The translations under genes and the position numbers were made by a program. A DNA stretch of 64,000 nucleotides from Clostridia bacterium. GTDB taxonomy: Bacteria > Bacillota > Clostridia > Oscillospirales > CAG-382. Where the stretch lies: NCBI GenBank assembly GCA_017537345.1, contig JAFYKY010000021.1, positions 27,483-91,482 of the forward strand, in the 5' to 3' direction. Of the stretch, positions 9,081 to 18,527 are shown piece by piece (positions within the stretch are counted from its first letter, which is position 1; each line of letters begins with the position of its first letter). The notes under the pieces are model-generated. The model saw nothing but the letters and a program-made list of their open reading frames with translations. It was not told where the DNA came from and made no database searches.

Positions 9081-10865
9081 TTATATTTCCTCCTTGCGGT
9101 TTGCTTTAATTCCTTTAATGTATTCGTCCAGTGCCGAAACGGGGTCGGCTTCTATTTTTTTATCGTATTCCCGCTTTTTGCTTTCAGTTTTCAAAACTTC
9201 TATCAAAGCGTCCAGCGTGGACTGACCATTATCTGTAAACTGTGCTCGTTGGGCTATCATACGGGATACTGCGCCCAACTGCTGGGGGTCAAGTGTTCCG
9301 TTCTTGGAAAGCACCGCTTCCTTGCCTTCGTTAAACTCGGGCAAAAACAGTTCGAATATCTTTTTGCCGAAAGCGGTAACGAAATCCTCTGCTTTTAGCT
9401 TTTGAACGGCTTTTTGGGTTAGGTCGGGACGGGAAAGCAATATTCCCAGTATCTTTTCCTCTGTTGCCGCGGCGGCGGAAAACCGTATTTTATCGGTATT
9501 CACCCTGTCGCCATAGCCCATGGAGTTTCGTATTTCCTGCTCCTGAGTTTCTTTTTTTGCCTTTCTTTCGCTTGCTTTCGCTTTTCTGTTTGCGTCCTCC
9601 AAAAGGGATTTTTTTGAAATATCCATTTTTTCGGAAGCCCGTCCTGCGTAAACGTCCCGCTGGACCTCGGGCCAAAGGGTGGAAAGGAAGGTTGTCATTT
9701 CGTCTGCGGCGTGTAATTTTTGGTCGGGCAGGGTTATATCGTAACGGGAAAGGATCTCGTCTATCTTATAATCCACCTGACCGCTGGAGCCTTTCAGCTT
9801 TTGTCTGAATGCTTCTGCGCCGTGGGCTTTAATATATTCATCGGGGTCTTTTTCGTTTGCACCCAGATCAATTATTTTTGTGGAAACTCCCACTTGGTTA
9901 AGCAGGTCAATACCCTTCATAGTGGCTCTTCTGCCTGCTTTATCAATATCGTATGCCAGATATACCGTTTTTGCGTAACGGGCAATTATTCTTGCGTGTT
10001 CAGCAGTTATTGCGGTGCCTAAAGTGGCAATTGCGTTGCCGAATCCCGCTTGGTGCATAGCAATGGCGTCCGGCGAGCCTTCGCAAAGAATAAGCGTGCC
10101 GTCATCGGTATTTTTGGCGATATTTAACCCGAACAGCACCCTGCTTTTTTTGAATATTGGCGTATCCGAGGTGTTAACGTATTTTCGCTCGTCCTCTTCG
10201 TTGAGCCGCCTTCCCGAAAATGCCACCACTTCTCCCGTTACGTCAAAGATGGGGAACATTATACGGTTACGGAAAATATCAAAGGGGTTGCCTTTTTTGC
10301 TTATTCCGCAAAGGAAAGCGGTTTTAATCTCTTCCACCGTGTAGCCTTCGCTTAACAGCTTTTTGGTAAGGGAGTCCCAGCTGTCGGGCGCATAGCCTAT
10401 ACCGAATCTGCGCAGGGTGGTGGGAGAAAATTTGCGTTTTTCAAGCAGATACTGTCTTGCTTTTTCCCCTTGGGGAGAATTGAGCGCCGCCACAAAAAAT
10501 CTTGCTGCGGTTTTGGTCACCCCGTAAATTCTGTCACGGTTTACGGTTTGCCTTTCTGCCCTGCCGTTTTCCTCTTCCTCTATGGGGATTCCGGAAAGCT
10601 TTGCAAGATATTCCACGGCGTCTCTGTAATCCAGATTTTCCGCCCGCATTATGAAGCTTATAACGTCTCCTCCCGCGCCGCAGCCAAAGCAATAAAAGCT
10701 TCTTGTTGCGGGGAACACGGTAAATGAGGGGGATTTTTCGTTGTGGAACGGGCACAGACCGACCACGTTGCTTCCCGCCCGTTTAAGGGTAAGATATCTG
10801 CTTATTATCTCTTCGATTCCGTTGCGGTTTTTAACTTCTTCTATAAACGCTTGGGAAAAAGCCAC
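9081..10865 (-). CDS. dnaG: DNA primase
   Basis: 594 residues. It makes RNA primers for DNA replication. N-terminal CHC2 zinc ribbon (about 38-62: CPFHNEKSPSF ... FYCFGCG), catalytic core, TOPRIM domain around 260-340 (LILCEGSPDAIAMHQAG, AYDIDKAGRRA), and a C-terminal DnaB-interacting region from about 450. The TOPRIM glutamate motif reads EGSPD where EGYMD is usual. The start is GTG, chosen because AAGGAGG sits 8 nt upstream and the family N-terminus (AFSQAFIEEVKNRNGIEEII) begins there. Confidence 0.97.
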   Translation of the reverse strand: MAFSQAFIEEVKNRNGIEEIISRYLTLKRAGSNVVGLCPFHNEKSPSFTVFPATRSFYCFGCGAGGDVISFIMRAENLDYRDAVEYLAKLSGIPIEEEENGRAERQTVNRDRIYGVTKTAARFFVAALNSPQGEKARQYLLEKRKFSPTTLRRFGIGYAPDSWDSLTKKLLSEGYTVEEIKTAFLCGISKKGNPFDIFRNRIMFPIFDVTGEVVAFSGRRLNEEDERKYVNTSDTPIFKKSRVLFGLNIAKNTDDGTLILCEGSPDAIAMHQAGFGNAIATLGTAITAEHARIIARYAKTVYLAYDIDKAGRRATMKGIDLLNQVGVSTKIIDLGANEKDPDEYIKAHGAEAFRQKLKGSSGQVDYKIDEILSRYDITLPDQKLHAADEMTTFLSTLWPEVQRDVYAGRASEKMDISKKSLLEDANRKAKASERKAKKETQEQEIRNSMGYGDRVNTDKIRFSAAAATEEKILGILLSRPDLTQKAVQKLKAEDFVTAFGKKIFELFLPEFNEGKEAVLSKNGTLDPQQLGAVSRMIAQRAQFTDNGQSTLDALIEVLKTESKKREYDKKIEADPVSALDEYIKGIKANRKEEI

Positions 10866-10899
10866 GGTCCGTACCTCCTTTTTGTTTGTTTTGGGTATA

Positions 10900-11883
10900 T
10901 TATTTATATTGCCATACTTTAGGTATGAAAAGCTCTTCGTATTTTGTAAGGGCGTATCTGTCCGTCATGCAGGCGATATAATCGCATACAACGCGGTCGA
11001 TACCGTCTTCATCTATAAACTTGGAATATTCTGCGGGGAGTTTGTCCACGTTCTTTTTGTAGTAATCGTAAAGATGCTGTATCATCTCAACGACCTTGCC
11101 GTCTTCGCTTTTTGCCTTGCTGTTGCGGTAAACACGGCTGAACATAAACTCTCTCAATTCCATTGTAGCCTCTCCGCAAGGCTCGGTAAAACCTATATCG
11201 TTTTCTATTCCGTGAGCGACCACTGAGCGTATCATCGTGTCTATTCTCTTGCTGTGGGTCTCTCCCAGAACGTCGGTAAGATGCTTGGGGATATCCTCTT
11301 TGTTAAGTATTCCCGCGCGGATCGCATCGTCAATATCGTGGTTGATATATGCGATTCGGTCGGCATATTTTATTATCTGTCCTTCCAATGTCTTCGCTTT
11401 AAGCTTGCCCGTGTGGTTGACGATTGCATCTCTTACCTCCATGGTAAGATTAAGATTTTCCAGCTTGTCTGCAACACGCAAAGACTGCTCGTTGTGCTTA
11501 AATCCGTGGGGGCAAATTTCGTCAAGGGCTCTTTCTCCCGAATGACCGAAGGGGGTGTGTCCCAGATCGTGGCCCAAAGCCGCCGCTTCCGTAAGGTCTT
11601 CGTTAAGATACAGATATCTTGCAATGGCGCGGGCTATCTGTGCGACCTCAAGAGTGTGGGTAAGACGGGTGCGGTAATGGTCACCTTCGGGTGCAAGAAA
11701 CACCTGCATTTTGTGCATAAGCCTGCGGAAGGATTTACAGTGTATTATTCTGTCCCTGTCCCGCATAAAGGCGGTACGCATATCGTCATCTCTGCAGGGG
11801 TAAAGTCTTCCCGCCGTGTTTTCGGAAAAGAAGGCTTTTTCGCACAGCATCTTTTTTTCAAGCTCAAAAACATCTTTTTTCAC
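10900..11883 (-). CDS. dgt: dGTP triphosphohydrolase-like HD-domain protein
   Basis: 327 residues. HD-superfamily metal-dependent phosphohydrolase: RTRLTHTLEVAQIARA and the HD pair in ALGHDLGHTPFGHSGE, later IKYADRIAYINHDIDDA. Members hydrolyse dNTPs to deoxynucleosides and tripolyphosphate. In Clostridia this gene commonly precedes dnaG, as here (34-nt gap), consistent with control of dNTP supply at replication. GTG start supported by AAGGAG about 8 nt upstream. First gene of the minus-strand operon. A TATAAT at 11944-11949 (minus) could be its -10, but no good -35 is seen. Confidence 0.93.
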   Translation of the reverse strand: MKKDVFELEKKMLCEKAFFSENTAGRLYPCRDDDMRTAFMRDRDRIIHCKSFRRLMHKMQVFLAPEGDHYRTRLTHTLEVAQIARAIARYLYLNEDLTEAAALGHDLGHTPFGHSGERALDEICPHGFKHNEQSLRVADKLENLNLTMEVRDAIVNHTGKLKAKTLEGQIIKYADRIAYINHDIDDAIRAGILNKEDIPKHLTDVLGETHSKRIDTMIRSVVAHGIENDIGFTEPCGEATMELREFMFSRVYRNSKAKSEDGKVVEMIQHLYDYYKKNVDKLPAEYSKFIDEDGIDRVVCDYIACMTDRYALTKYEELFIPKVWQYK

Positions 11884-12064
11884 ACTTTACACTCCTTTTG
11901 GCAAAATGGGGTGTGTTTCGTCATAAAAAATCAGACACGTACAATTATACGCAGTTAAAAACAAAAATCCTTTATTTTTATTAAATTTTTTTAAAATAAA
12001 TATATTTTTTGTAAATAAGTATATTTCATCAAGGTAAAAGACGTGTTTTTTATATTAAATTTTG

Positions 12065-12093
12065 TTGCAAAATACGGTTATATATGGTATAAT
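12065..12093 (+). promoter_or_regulatory. Sigma-A promoter of the 14-kb housekeeping operon
   Basis: TTGCAA (12065-12070), 17-bp spacer, TATAAT (12088-12093), followed by a short leader and a TTG start at 12121. It lies inside a longer open frame that begins at 12043, which is the main reason for rejecting that earlier start. Confidence 0.8.
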
Positions 12094-12120
12094 ATACTGA
12101 TTAAGAATGGAGTGGTATGC

Positions 12121-12972
12121 TTGTTTGGTTACATACGCCCCGATATGGGCGAGCTTAAAACAAAACACGTAGGTCTATACCGTTCCGTTTATTGCGGTAT
12201 CTGCCGTTGCAGCGGCAAGCATATATCTGTTTTTTCAAGATTTTTGCTTAATTACGATTTCGTTTTTTTAGCCGTGGTAAGACTTGCTCTTACCGGGGAA
12301 AAATACGTTATAAAGCCTCGACGCTGTATGGCGAATTTTAAAAAACGGGGCGTAATGGAGCCTAACGAAGCACTTAAATTCACCTCTGCCGCTTTCGGCT
12401 CTCTAGCATATTTTAAAGCGCTGGATGATATTTACGATGAAAAAGGCTTTAAAAGATTTTATACCCGTGCTTTTCTTCCCTTTTTTCGCAGAATGGCAAA
12501 AAAAGCGGAAAAAATGTACCCCGGCATAGGCGATACGGTAAAGGAGCCTCTTGAAAGGCTTTCCAAGCTGGAAAAAGAAAAGTGCGCCGTGCCCGATGAA
12601 GCGGCGGATTGCTTTGCCGTGCTCACCGCGAATATTGCATCCTTCGGTATGGAAGGAGCCACCGCACGGGTGGCAAAGGATATTGGCTACCATATCGGCA
12701 GATTCGTTTATCTTGCAGACGCTTTGGACGATAGATATAAAGACCAAAAAACACAAAGCTATAACCCTTTGAACCTCTCCTTCGGCGGGACGGAGGGTGT
12801 GGACCAAAATATATCCTTTTTGCGCCGTACTTTGCTTGACAGCGGTGCCGCTATTTCCAGAAGCTACGCTCTTGCCGACGGAAATTCTTTCGATGGCATA
12901 ATATACAATATTGCCGGCTACGGAATTGAAGCAGCGGCAGAAAAGGTTATTAACAAGGAGAACAGTAAATGA
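12121..12972 (+). CDS. DUF5685 family protein
   Basis: 283 residues from a TTG start with GGAG 8 nt upstream; an in-frame start at 12043 would lie before the promoter. The N-terminus ([20 protein letters not shown], then [17 protein letters not shown] [11 protein letters not shown]) is the hallmark of the DUF5685 family of Firmicutes and Actinobacteria, which has no known function. The protein is helical, with conserved Cys in CGICRC and RRCM, and a late DDRYKD acidic motif resembling helical-bundle enzymes. No membrane segment. Its stop overlaps the ATG of the next gene (a J-domain protein) by 4 nt, so the two are translationally coupled and probably work together. Confidence 0.8.
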   Translation: MFGYIRPDMGELKTKHVGLYRSVYCGICRCSGKHISVFSRFLLNYDFVFLAVVRLALTGEKYVIKPRRCMANFKKRGVMEPNEALKFTSAAFGSLAYFKALDDIYDEKGFKRFYTRAFLPFFRRMAKKAEKMYPGIGDTVKEPLERLSKLEKEKCAVPDEAADCFAVLTANIASFGMEGATARVAKDIGYHIGRFVYLADALDDRYKDQKTQSYNPLNLSFGGTEGVDQNISFLRRTLLDSGAAISRSYALADGNSFDGIIYNIAGYGIEAAAEKVINKENSK

Positions 12973-13568
12973 GAGACCCTTATCAGGTATTGGGCGTTAA
13001 TCCTAATGCGACGGATGACGAGGTAAAAAAGGCATACCGTGAGCTTGCCAAAAAATATCATCCCGATACTTACGTCGGAAATCCTCTTGCGGATCTTGCG
13101 GCGGAAAAAATGAAAGAAATAAACGAAGCCTACGATACCATAACCAAACAGCGCGCTTCGGGAAACAGAGGGGGCGGCAGTAACGGTTATTCCGGTTCGA
13201 ACACTTACACTTCCAATTCCTCGGGCGGTACTCTTTACCGTGTGCGTGAGCTTTTGTCCGCAAACCGCGTTACGGAGGCGGAAACCATACTTTCCCGTAT
13301 TCCCAATACCGAAAGAAACGCAGAATGGTATTTCCTTATGGGCCACGTTATGGCACGCAAAAACTGGCTGGGAGAAGCCCGCAAGTATTTTGAGCAAGCC
13401 TGCAGAATGGATCCGTATAACGCAGAATACAGAAATACCCTTAACAATATGGCGTCCCATTCCGCGGCAGGGGGATATAACACCTCTGCAAGCAATGACG
13501 ATTGCGGCGGATGCGATCTGTGCACGGGGCTTCTGTGCGCCAACCTTCTTTGTAATTGCTGCCGATGA
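12969..13568 (+). CDS. J-domain protein with Cys-rich tail
   Basis: 199 residues. An N-terminal J domain (1-65) has the HPD tripeptide (KKYHPDT) needed to stimulate DnaK ATPase. A Gly/Ser/Asn linker (about 65-90) leads to a TPR-like helical part ([20 protein letters not shown] ... [20 protein letters not shown]), and the last 25 residues hold seven cysteines (CGGC, CTGLLC, CNCC). It is not DnaJ itself, since the CxxCxGxG zinc repeats are missing. The tail could bind metal or be lipid-modified; nothing proves either. It overlaps the DUF5685 gene and the next gene by ATGA junctions. Confidence 0.88.
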   Translation: MRDPYQVLGVNPNATDDEVKKAYRELAKKYHPDTYVGNPLADLAAEKMKEINEAYDTITKQRASGNRGGGSNGYSGSNTYTSNSSGGTLYRVRELLSANRVTEAETILSRIPNTERNAEWYFLMGHVMARKNWLGEARKYFEQACRMDPYNAEYRNTLNNMASHSAAGGYNTSASNDDCGGCDLCTGLLCANLLCNCCR

Positions 13569-14074
13569 AAAATAAGATCTTAAAGATATCCGTACTTTCC
13601 CTGCTTTGCGCTCTTTCCGTGGTGCTTATGCTTTTGGGATGCGTAATACAATCCCTCGATCTTTCCGCGGCGGTCATTGCGGGAATTGCGGTGGTGATCG
13701 CCGTTATAGAATACGGCGTGGGATGGTCTGTAATGCTTTACGCCGCCACATCGGTGCTTGCGTTCGTTTTGCTTCCCGTAAAAACTCCCGCGCTGTTTTA
13801 CCTTCTTATCGGCGGAATATACCCCATTATAAAAGCGCTTTTGGAGCGGATTAAAAACAAATGGCTCGTGTGGGCGGTAAAGATCATCGGCTTTAATCTT
13901 TTTTATACCGCTCTCATAGCAGCGGGGAATTACCTGCTTAATATCGAAGACCCAATATTTTCATTTAATATTTTCGTTTACGTGCTGGGTAACGTGACCT
14001 TCGCGGTATACGATATAGCCTTCACACGGCTTATCACTTTGTACGTAACTCGAATTCGGAGGAAATTAAAATGA
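13565..14074 (+). CDS. Integral membrane protein of unknown function
   Basis: 169 residues from the ATG that overlaps the J-domain stop (ATGA); a TTG 9 nt earlier is less likely. Five or so hydrophobic segments: [52 protein letters not shown], a segment near [15 protein letters not shown], and [19 protein letters not shown]. The C-terminus is basic (TRIRRKLK). It looks like a small ECF-S-like or MreD-like membrane protein, but I cannot assign a family. Coupled by overlap to yicC downstream. Confidence 0.75.
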   Translation: MKNKILKISVLSLLCALSVVLMLLGCVIQSLDLSAAVIAGIAVVIAVIEYGVGWSVMLYAATSVLAFVLLPVKTPALFYLLIGGIYPIIKALLERIKNKWLVWAVKIIGFNLFYTALIAAGNYLLNIEDPIFSFNIFVYVLGNVTFAVYDIAFTRLITLYVTRIRRKLK

Positions 14075-14949
14075 TAAAAAGTATGTCCGGCTACGGAAGA
14101 CAAAAATCCCTTGTGGGCGGAAAGAACATCACCTTTGAGATAAAATCCGTCAACAACCGCTTTGCGGATATTTCCGTAAGAATGCCCCGTCAGTATCTGC
14201 CTTTGGAGGGCAACGTAAAGGAGCTTTGCGCAAAATACGTTACCCGCGGTAAGATAGATCTTTATCTCACCGTAGAGAATATCGATGGCGATCCCGTTTC
14301 CCTTACTCTTAACAAGGAGTTTGTGGAGGGATATCTTAAACTGCTTGAGCAGATCAAAACCGAATATTCCGTTCCGGGAGAGATTACCCTTTCCATGCTT
14401 TCCGGCAAATCGGATATTATGACAGTTACCCGTGCCGATGAGGATGCGGAGCAGATGTGGAAGGAAATAGAGCCTATCTGCCGCGGCGCCTTTGAGCAGT
14501 ATAACTCTATGCGTGAATCCGAGGGCGGCAGATTAAAGGAAAAACTGATTACTTATCTTGAAACCGTAGAAAGCCTCCGCAACGAGGTAGCGGCGCTTGC
14601 ACCTGTGGCGTTAAAGAAAAATCTTGAGAAAATGCGCGGCCGTATAAACGACCTTCTGGCAGGCGTTCCCGTAAACGAGGATAGATTGCTTACCGAATGT
14701 GCCGTGTTTACCGATAAGACCGACGTTACGGAAGAGCTTGTCCGCCTTCAGTCCCATTGCACCGAATTCAGACAGACTCTGGAATCCGACGGTCCCGTAG
14801 GCAAAAAGCTTGAATATATCGTGCCCGAAATGCTCAGAGAAACCAATACTCTCGGCTCCAAGTGCAACGATTACGAAATATCCCGCCGTGTTGTGGCGAT
14901 CAAGACCGAGATCGAAAAACTGCGTGAGCAGGTAGCAAATCTTGAGTGA
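14071..14949 (+). CDS. yicC: YicC/YloC family endoribonuclease
   Basis: 292 residues, the full family length. N-terminal [10 protein letters not shown] is diagnostic and is followed by FEIKSVNNRFADISVRMPR. The C-terminal DUF1732 part reads LGSKCNDYEISRRVVAIKTEIEKLREQVANLE. E. coli YicC is an endoribonuclease linked to decay of the small RNA RyhB, and Bacillus YloC is related. It sits before remA-gmk-rpoZ-priA, the conserved Firmicutes order. ATG start with GGAGG about 8 nt upstream. Confidence 0.95.
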   Translation: MIKSMSGYGRQKSLVGGKNITFEIKSVNNRFADISVRMPRQYLPLEGNVKELCAKYVTRGKIDLYLTVENIDGDPVSLTLNKEFVEGYLKLLEQIKTEYSVPGEITLSMLSGKSDIMTVTRADEDAEQMWKEIEPICRGAFEQYNSMRESEGGRLKEKLITYLETVESLRNEVAALAPVALKKNLEKMRGRINDLLAGVPVNEDRLLTECAVFTDKTDVTEELVRLQSHCTEFRQTLESDGPVGKKLEYIVPEMLRETNTLGSKCNDYEISRRVVAIKTEIEKLREQVANLE

Positions 14950-14959
14950 GGTAAGGCAA

Positions 14960-15187
14960 ATGGAATTTGTAGATATCGGCTTCGGCAACCGTGTTAACAC
15001 CCGCCGTATCGTGTCTGTTCTCAGTCCGGACAGCCTGCCTATCCGCCGTCTTGTGCAGGATTCCAAAAACGCAGGCAGAGTTATTGATTGCAGCTGCGGT
15101 AAAAAGACAAGATCTGTTATTATTACCGACAGCGAGCACGTTATCCTTTCCTCCGAGGAAGTGGACGTTATTTCCGGGAGGCTGTAA
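14960..15187 (+). CDS. remA: RemA-like DNA-binding regulator (DUF370)
   Basis: 75 residues from the ATG at 14960, chosen because the family N-terminus (xxVDIGFGNRV) starts there and GAGGTAAGG lies just upstream; an in-frame TTG at 14942 is less likely. RemA in Bacillus subtilis activates matrix and osmoprotection genes by binding DNA as a ring. Conserved parts seen are IGFGN, RRIVSVLSPDSLPIRRL and TRSVIITDSEHVILSS. It overlaps the end of yicC's downstream spacer and touches the gmk ATG (TAATG). Confidence 0.9.
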   Translation: MEFVDIGFGNRVNTRRIVSVLSPDSLPIRRLVQDSKNAGRVIDCSCGKKTRSVIITDSEHVILSSEEVDVISGRL

Positions 15188-15804
15188 TGGATAAACAAAG
15201 AGGAACCCTTTTGGTGGTATCCGGCCCCGCGGGAAGCGGCAAGGGCACGGTGCTTGGGATTTTGCTTCAAAATGCCGAAAAATACGTGTATTCCGTTTCA
15301 GCAACCACCCGTTCACCCAGACCGGGAGAGGTTGACGGCAAGCATTATTTCTTTTTAACCAAGGAAAAATTTTTGTCTTTGGTTGCATCCGACAGCTTTT
15401 TGGAGCACGCGGAATACGTGGGTAACTGTTACGGAACCCTGCGTTCCTTTGTGGAAGAAAAGCTTGATGAAGGCAAAAACGTCATTCTGGAGATAGAGGT
15501 TCAGGGGGCTTTGCAGATAAGAGAAAAAATGCCCGAAGCTATGCTTATCTTCCTGTGCCCTCCCGATTACGCTACTCTTGAAAGCAGACTGCGCGGCAGA
15601 GGCACGGAAACCGACGAGGTAATTAAAAAGCGTCTTGCCACCGCCCTTGAGGAAATACAGATAGCCGCAGGGTATGATTATCTTGTGGTAAACGAGGACG
15701 GCAGATCTGCTGATTGCGCCGCCCAAATAGACGGAATAGTTAATACCCGTCCCGAAAAGAACAAAGAAAATATTTTAAGTTTTATAAAAAATTTTACTGA
15801 ATAA
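15187..15804 (+). CDS. gmk: Guanylate kinase
   Basis: 205 residues. Phosphorylates GMP to GDP with ATP. P-loop GPAGSGKGT at residues about 12-20, GMP-binding SATTRSPRPGEVDGKHYFF, and the lid/LID-like region RLRGRGTETDEVIKKRL. Cytoplasmic. Its start shares a base with the remA stop, and rpoZ follows 10 nt after its stop, the standard gmk-rpoZ pairing. Confidence 0.97.
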   Translation: MDKQRGTLLVVSGPAGSGKGTVLGILLQNAEKYVYSVSATTRSPRPGEVDGKHYFFLTKEKFLSLVASDSFLEHAEYVGNCYGTLRSFVEEKLDEGKNVILEIEVQGALQIREKMPEAMLIFLCPPDYATLESRLRGRGTETDEVIKKRLATALEEIQIAAGYDYLVVNEDGRSADCAAQIDGIVNTRPEKNKENILSFIKNFTE

Positions 15805-15814
15805 AGGTGTTAAA

Positions 15815-16063
15815 ATGATCTATCCTACAATCAAAGAAATCACAAAAGAAAAATACAACCGTTATACTCTGGTTATCGCCACCGCAAAATCCGCACGCCA
15901 TATAACCGATCAGGCTGTAAAGGCGGCAGAAAAGGCGGCAGAAAGCGCAGACAGCAAGGATTCCAAGACAAACGTTGAATTCCTCGGCGAAAAGGCTGTT
16001 ACTCTGGCTGTAGATAAGCTTCTCACCGGCGAATACAAAGTAGTTTCCGCAGAAAACGAATAA
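15815..16063 (+). CDS. rpoZ: RNA polymerase omega subunit
   Basis: 82 residues. Small subunit that helps assemble RNA polymerase around beta'. The omega signature is weak but present: N-terminal YPTIKEITKEKYNRYTLVIATAKSARHIT, then a Lys/Ala-rich helix and NVEFLGEKAVTLAVDKLLTGEYKV. Its position between gmk and priA makes the call secure. Confidence 0.92.
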   Translation: MIYPTIKEITKEKYNRYTLVIATAKSARHITDQAVKAAEKAAESADSKDSKTNVEFLGEKAVTLAVDKLLTGEYKVVSAENE

Positions 16064-16064
16064 A

Positions 16065-18515
16065 ATGGACGGAAAGCTGTACTGTTCGGTCAGGATCACC
16101 GATATCGCATATTCCGCAGACAAAGGGTATGCCTATCTGGTTCCTCCCTCAATGCGGGATACCATGCACAAAGGGAGTATTGTCCTTGTGCCCTTCGGTC
16201 ACGGCAACCGTTTGCGTAAGGGAATTGTTACGGGATTTTCCGATTATTGCGAATATCCCGGCATAAAGCCCGTGTCCGATATTTTAGAGGATTACGGTCT
16301 TGTGTCCGAAGAGGCCGTGGATATGTGTCTGTTTATGGCAGAGCGGTGCTTTTGTACCGTGGGTGCCGCATTAAAGGCAATACTTCCTCCGGGTATGGAA
16401 TCCACCGTGGAATATATGTATTCCTGCGGTGAAGCGGATGAAGATTCCCTTAACCCCAAAGCTCAGGTGCTTTTCCGCGCTCTTAAAGAAAAAAGTATGG
16501 CGGAAAGCGAAATATTATCCTCCTTCGGTGAGGAGGCAAAAAGCCTTCTTTCCGCTATGGTAAAAAGCAGAGCTTTAAAAAGAGAGCCTATAACCGTAGA
16601 AAATATAAACGAAAAAAATCTTTCTTACGTCCGTCTTATCGTGGATACGGAAACGGCGTACGAATCCGCAAAAACGGAAAAACAGGTGGCTCTTGTAGAC
16701 GCTTTGTCGCTGGAGGGGGAAATATCGGTTACGGAGCTTGAAAAATATTTTTCCGTTTCCCGTTCCGTCGTAAACGCCATGTGCAAAAAGCAGGTGTGCG
16801 AGGTTTACGAGCGTAGGATCGTCCGTGATCCCGTTTTGTCCGAAAACCAAAGAGAAAAAAAGGAAACCCATCTTACCGATGAGCAAAAAAATGCGGTGGA
16901 TTCGGTAGAAGAACTGCTTTTATCCGGCGAGCCCAAAGCGGCGCTTCTTTACGGAGTTACGGGAAGCGGTAAAACGAGAGTTATTATCGAATCGGTAAAA
17001 AAGACTCTTGCTCTGGGCAAGTCCGCTATCGTGCTTATTCCCGAAATAGGTCTTACCTCCGAAGCGGTGGCAATATATTCCGCCGAATTCGGCACCGAGC
17101 TGGCGGTGGTTCATTCCATGCTCAGTATCGGTGAGCGTATAGACACCGCCAGAGCTGTTGCAAGCGGCGAAAAAAGGGTGGTTATCGGTACGCGGAGCGC
17201 AATATTTTCTCCCGTGAAGGACCTTGGGCTTATCGTTATGGATGAGGAGCAGGAGCATACCTATAAATCCGAAAACACACCCAAATTCCACGCAAGAGAT
17301 ATAGCCCGTTTCCGTTGCGCCTACAACAAAAGCGTAATGCTTCTTGCCAGCGCAACCCCTTCGGTGGAAAGCTTTTATAAGGCAAAACAGGGAATATATA
17401 AGCTTATAACCCTTACGCACCGCTACGGTGATGCACAGCTGCCCGATATTACTCTTGCGGATATAAAGCAAGATCCCAAGTTTAACGGCGGCAGACTTAT
17501 CGGCACCAAGCTGGGCGAAAAACTAAGTACTGCGGTGCAGGACGGCAAGCAGGCAATTCTGTTTGTTGGCAGACGAGGCTACAGCTCCTTTGTAAGCTGT
17601 GCTTCCTGCGGTGAAGTGGTTTCCTGCCCCAACTGCTCGGTTTCTCTTACTTACCACGCATTCAGCGGTGAAAAACGTAAAAACGAAAAATTAAACTGCC
17701 ATTATTGCGGCTACACCGTTCCCTTGCCCGAAACCTGCCCTTCCTGCGGGAAAAACAGCATTACCCGCTTCGGGTTCGGCACTCAAAAGCTGCAAGAGGA
17801 ATTGGAAAAGCATTATCCCAATATCCGTGGTATACGTATGGATACGGATACCACTGCCACCCGTCATTCCCACGAAAACCGCTTCAATGCTTTCAGAAAC
17901 AAGGAAGCCGACCTTCTTTACGGCACACAGATGATCGCAAAAGGGCTTGATTTTCCGTTGGTTTCTTTGGTGGGCGTGGTTTCGGTGGACGCTATGCTGT
18001 ATCAAAACGATTTCCGCGCCGCAGAGCGCACATTCTCCCTCCTTACACAGCTTGCGGGCAGAGCAGGCAGAGCAGGGGAGGATGGGGAAGCGGTATTGCA
18101 GACCGCAAACCCTCAAAGCGACATTCTGAAATTGGTGCAGACCCAGAATTACGAAAAATTCTTTGAAGGCGAAATAGCTATGCGCCGCGCCGTGGCGTTC
18201 CCTCCTTTTTGCGATATAGCCCTGTTCCGCATATCAGGTGAAAACGAGCAGGATACCCGCCGTGCCGCTACCGCTTTTTCCGTGATTTTCGAAAAGCTTT
18301 TAACAGAAAAATATCCCGAGCTTAAAATTGTCCGCTTCGGACCCTTCAGCGAGGGAATATATAAAATAAACAACCGTTACAGAATGCGGCTCACAGTAAA
18401 ATACAAAGACTGCGCCGCCGCAAGAAGCTGTTTCCGCGATGCTTTGAACGCTTTTGCAAAAGCAGACCGCACGGGAGCGCTTCTGGATATAGATATTAAT
18501 CCCATTACAGTTTAG
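16065..18515 (+). CDS. priA: Primosomal protein N' (replication restart helicase PriA)
   Basis: 816 residues. Superfamily 2 helicase that reloads the replisome at stalled forks. N-terminal 3'-DNA-binding domain (about 1-110), winged-helix, Walker A YGVTGSGKTRV (about 300), motif II MDEEQEHTYK (Gln where many PriA have His), eight Cys for two zinc ions (CASCGEVVSCPNC; CHYCGYTVPLPETCPSCG), motif V/VI LLTQLAGRAGRAG, and a C-terminal domain. The ATG follows the rpoZ stop by 1 nt. Confidence 0.97.
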   Translation: MDGKLYCSVRITDIAYSADKGYAYLVPPSMRDTMHKGSIVLVPFGHGNRLRKGIVTGFSDYCEYPGIKPVSDILEDYGLVSEEAVDMCLFMAERCFCTVGAALKAILPPGMESTVEYMYSCGEADEDSLNPKAQVLFRALKEKSMAESEILSSFGEEAKSLLSAMVKSRALKREPITVENINEKNLSYVRLIVDTETAYESAKTEKQVALVDALSLEGEISVTELEKYFSVSRSVVNAMCKKQVCEVYERRIVRDPVLSENQREKKETHLTDEQKNAVDSVEELLLSGEPKAALLYGVTGSGKTRVIIESVKKTLALGKSAIVLIPEIGLTSEAVAIYSAEFGTELAVVHSMLSIGERIDTARAVASGEKRVVIGTRSAIFSPVKDLGLIVMDEEQEHTYKSENTPKFHARDIARFRCAYNKSVMLLASATPSVESFYKAKQGIYKLITLTHRYGDAQLPDITLADIKQDPKFNGGRLIGTKLGEKLSTAVQDGKQAILFVGRRGYSSFVSCASCGEVVSCPNCSVSLTYHAFSGEKRKNEKLNCHYCGYTVPLPETCPSCGKNSITRFGFGTQKLQEELEKHYPNIRGIRMDTDTTATRHSHENRFNAFRNKEADLLYGTQMIAKGLDFPLVSLVGVVSVDAMLYQNDFRAAERTFSLLTQLAGRAGRAGEDGEAVLQTANPQSDILKLVQTQNYEKFFEGEIAMRRAVAFPPFCDIALFRISGENEQDTRRAATAFSVIFEKLLTEKYPELKIVRFGPFSEGIYKINNRYRMRLTVKYKDCAAARSCFRDALNAFAKADRTGALLDIDINPITV

Positions 18516-18527
18516 GAGGCATACTTT

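Noticed and set aside
7674..9398. Open plus-strand frame of 574 codons
   Set aside because: Antisense to rpoD and parts of mtnN and dnaG; no motif.
12043..12120. Upstream extension of the DUF5685 protein to an ATG-like start at 12043
   Set aside because: This part contains the promoter and lacks a ribosome site; the TTG at 12121 gives the family N-terminus.
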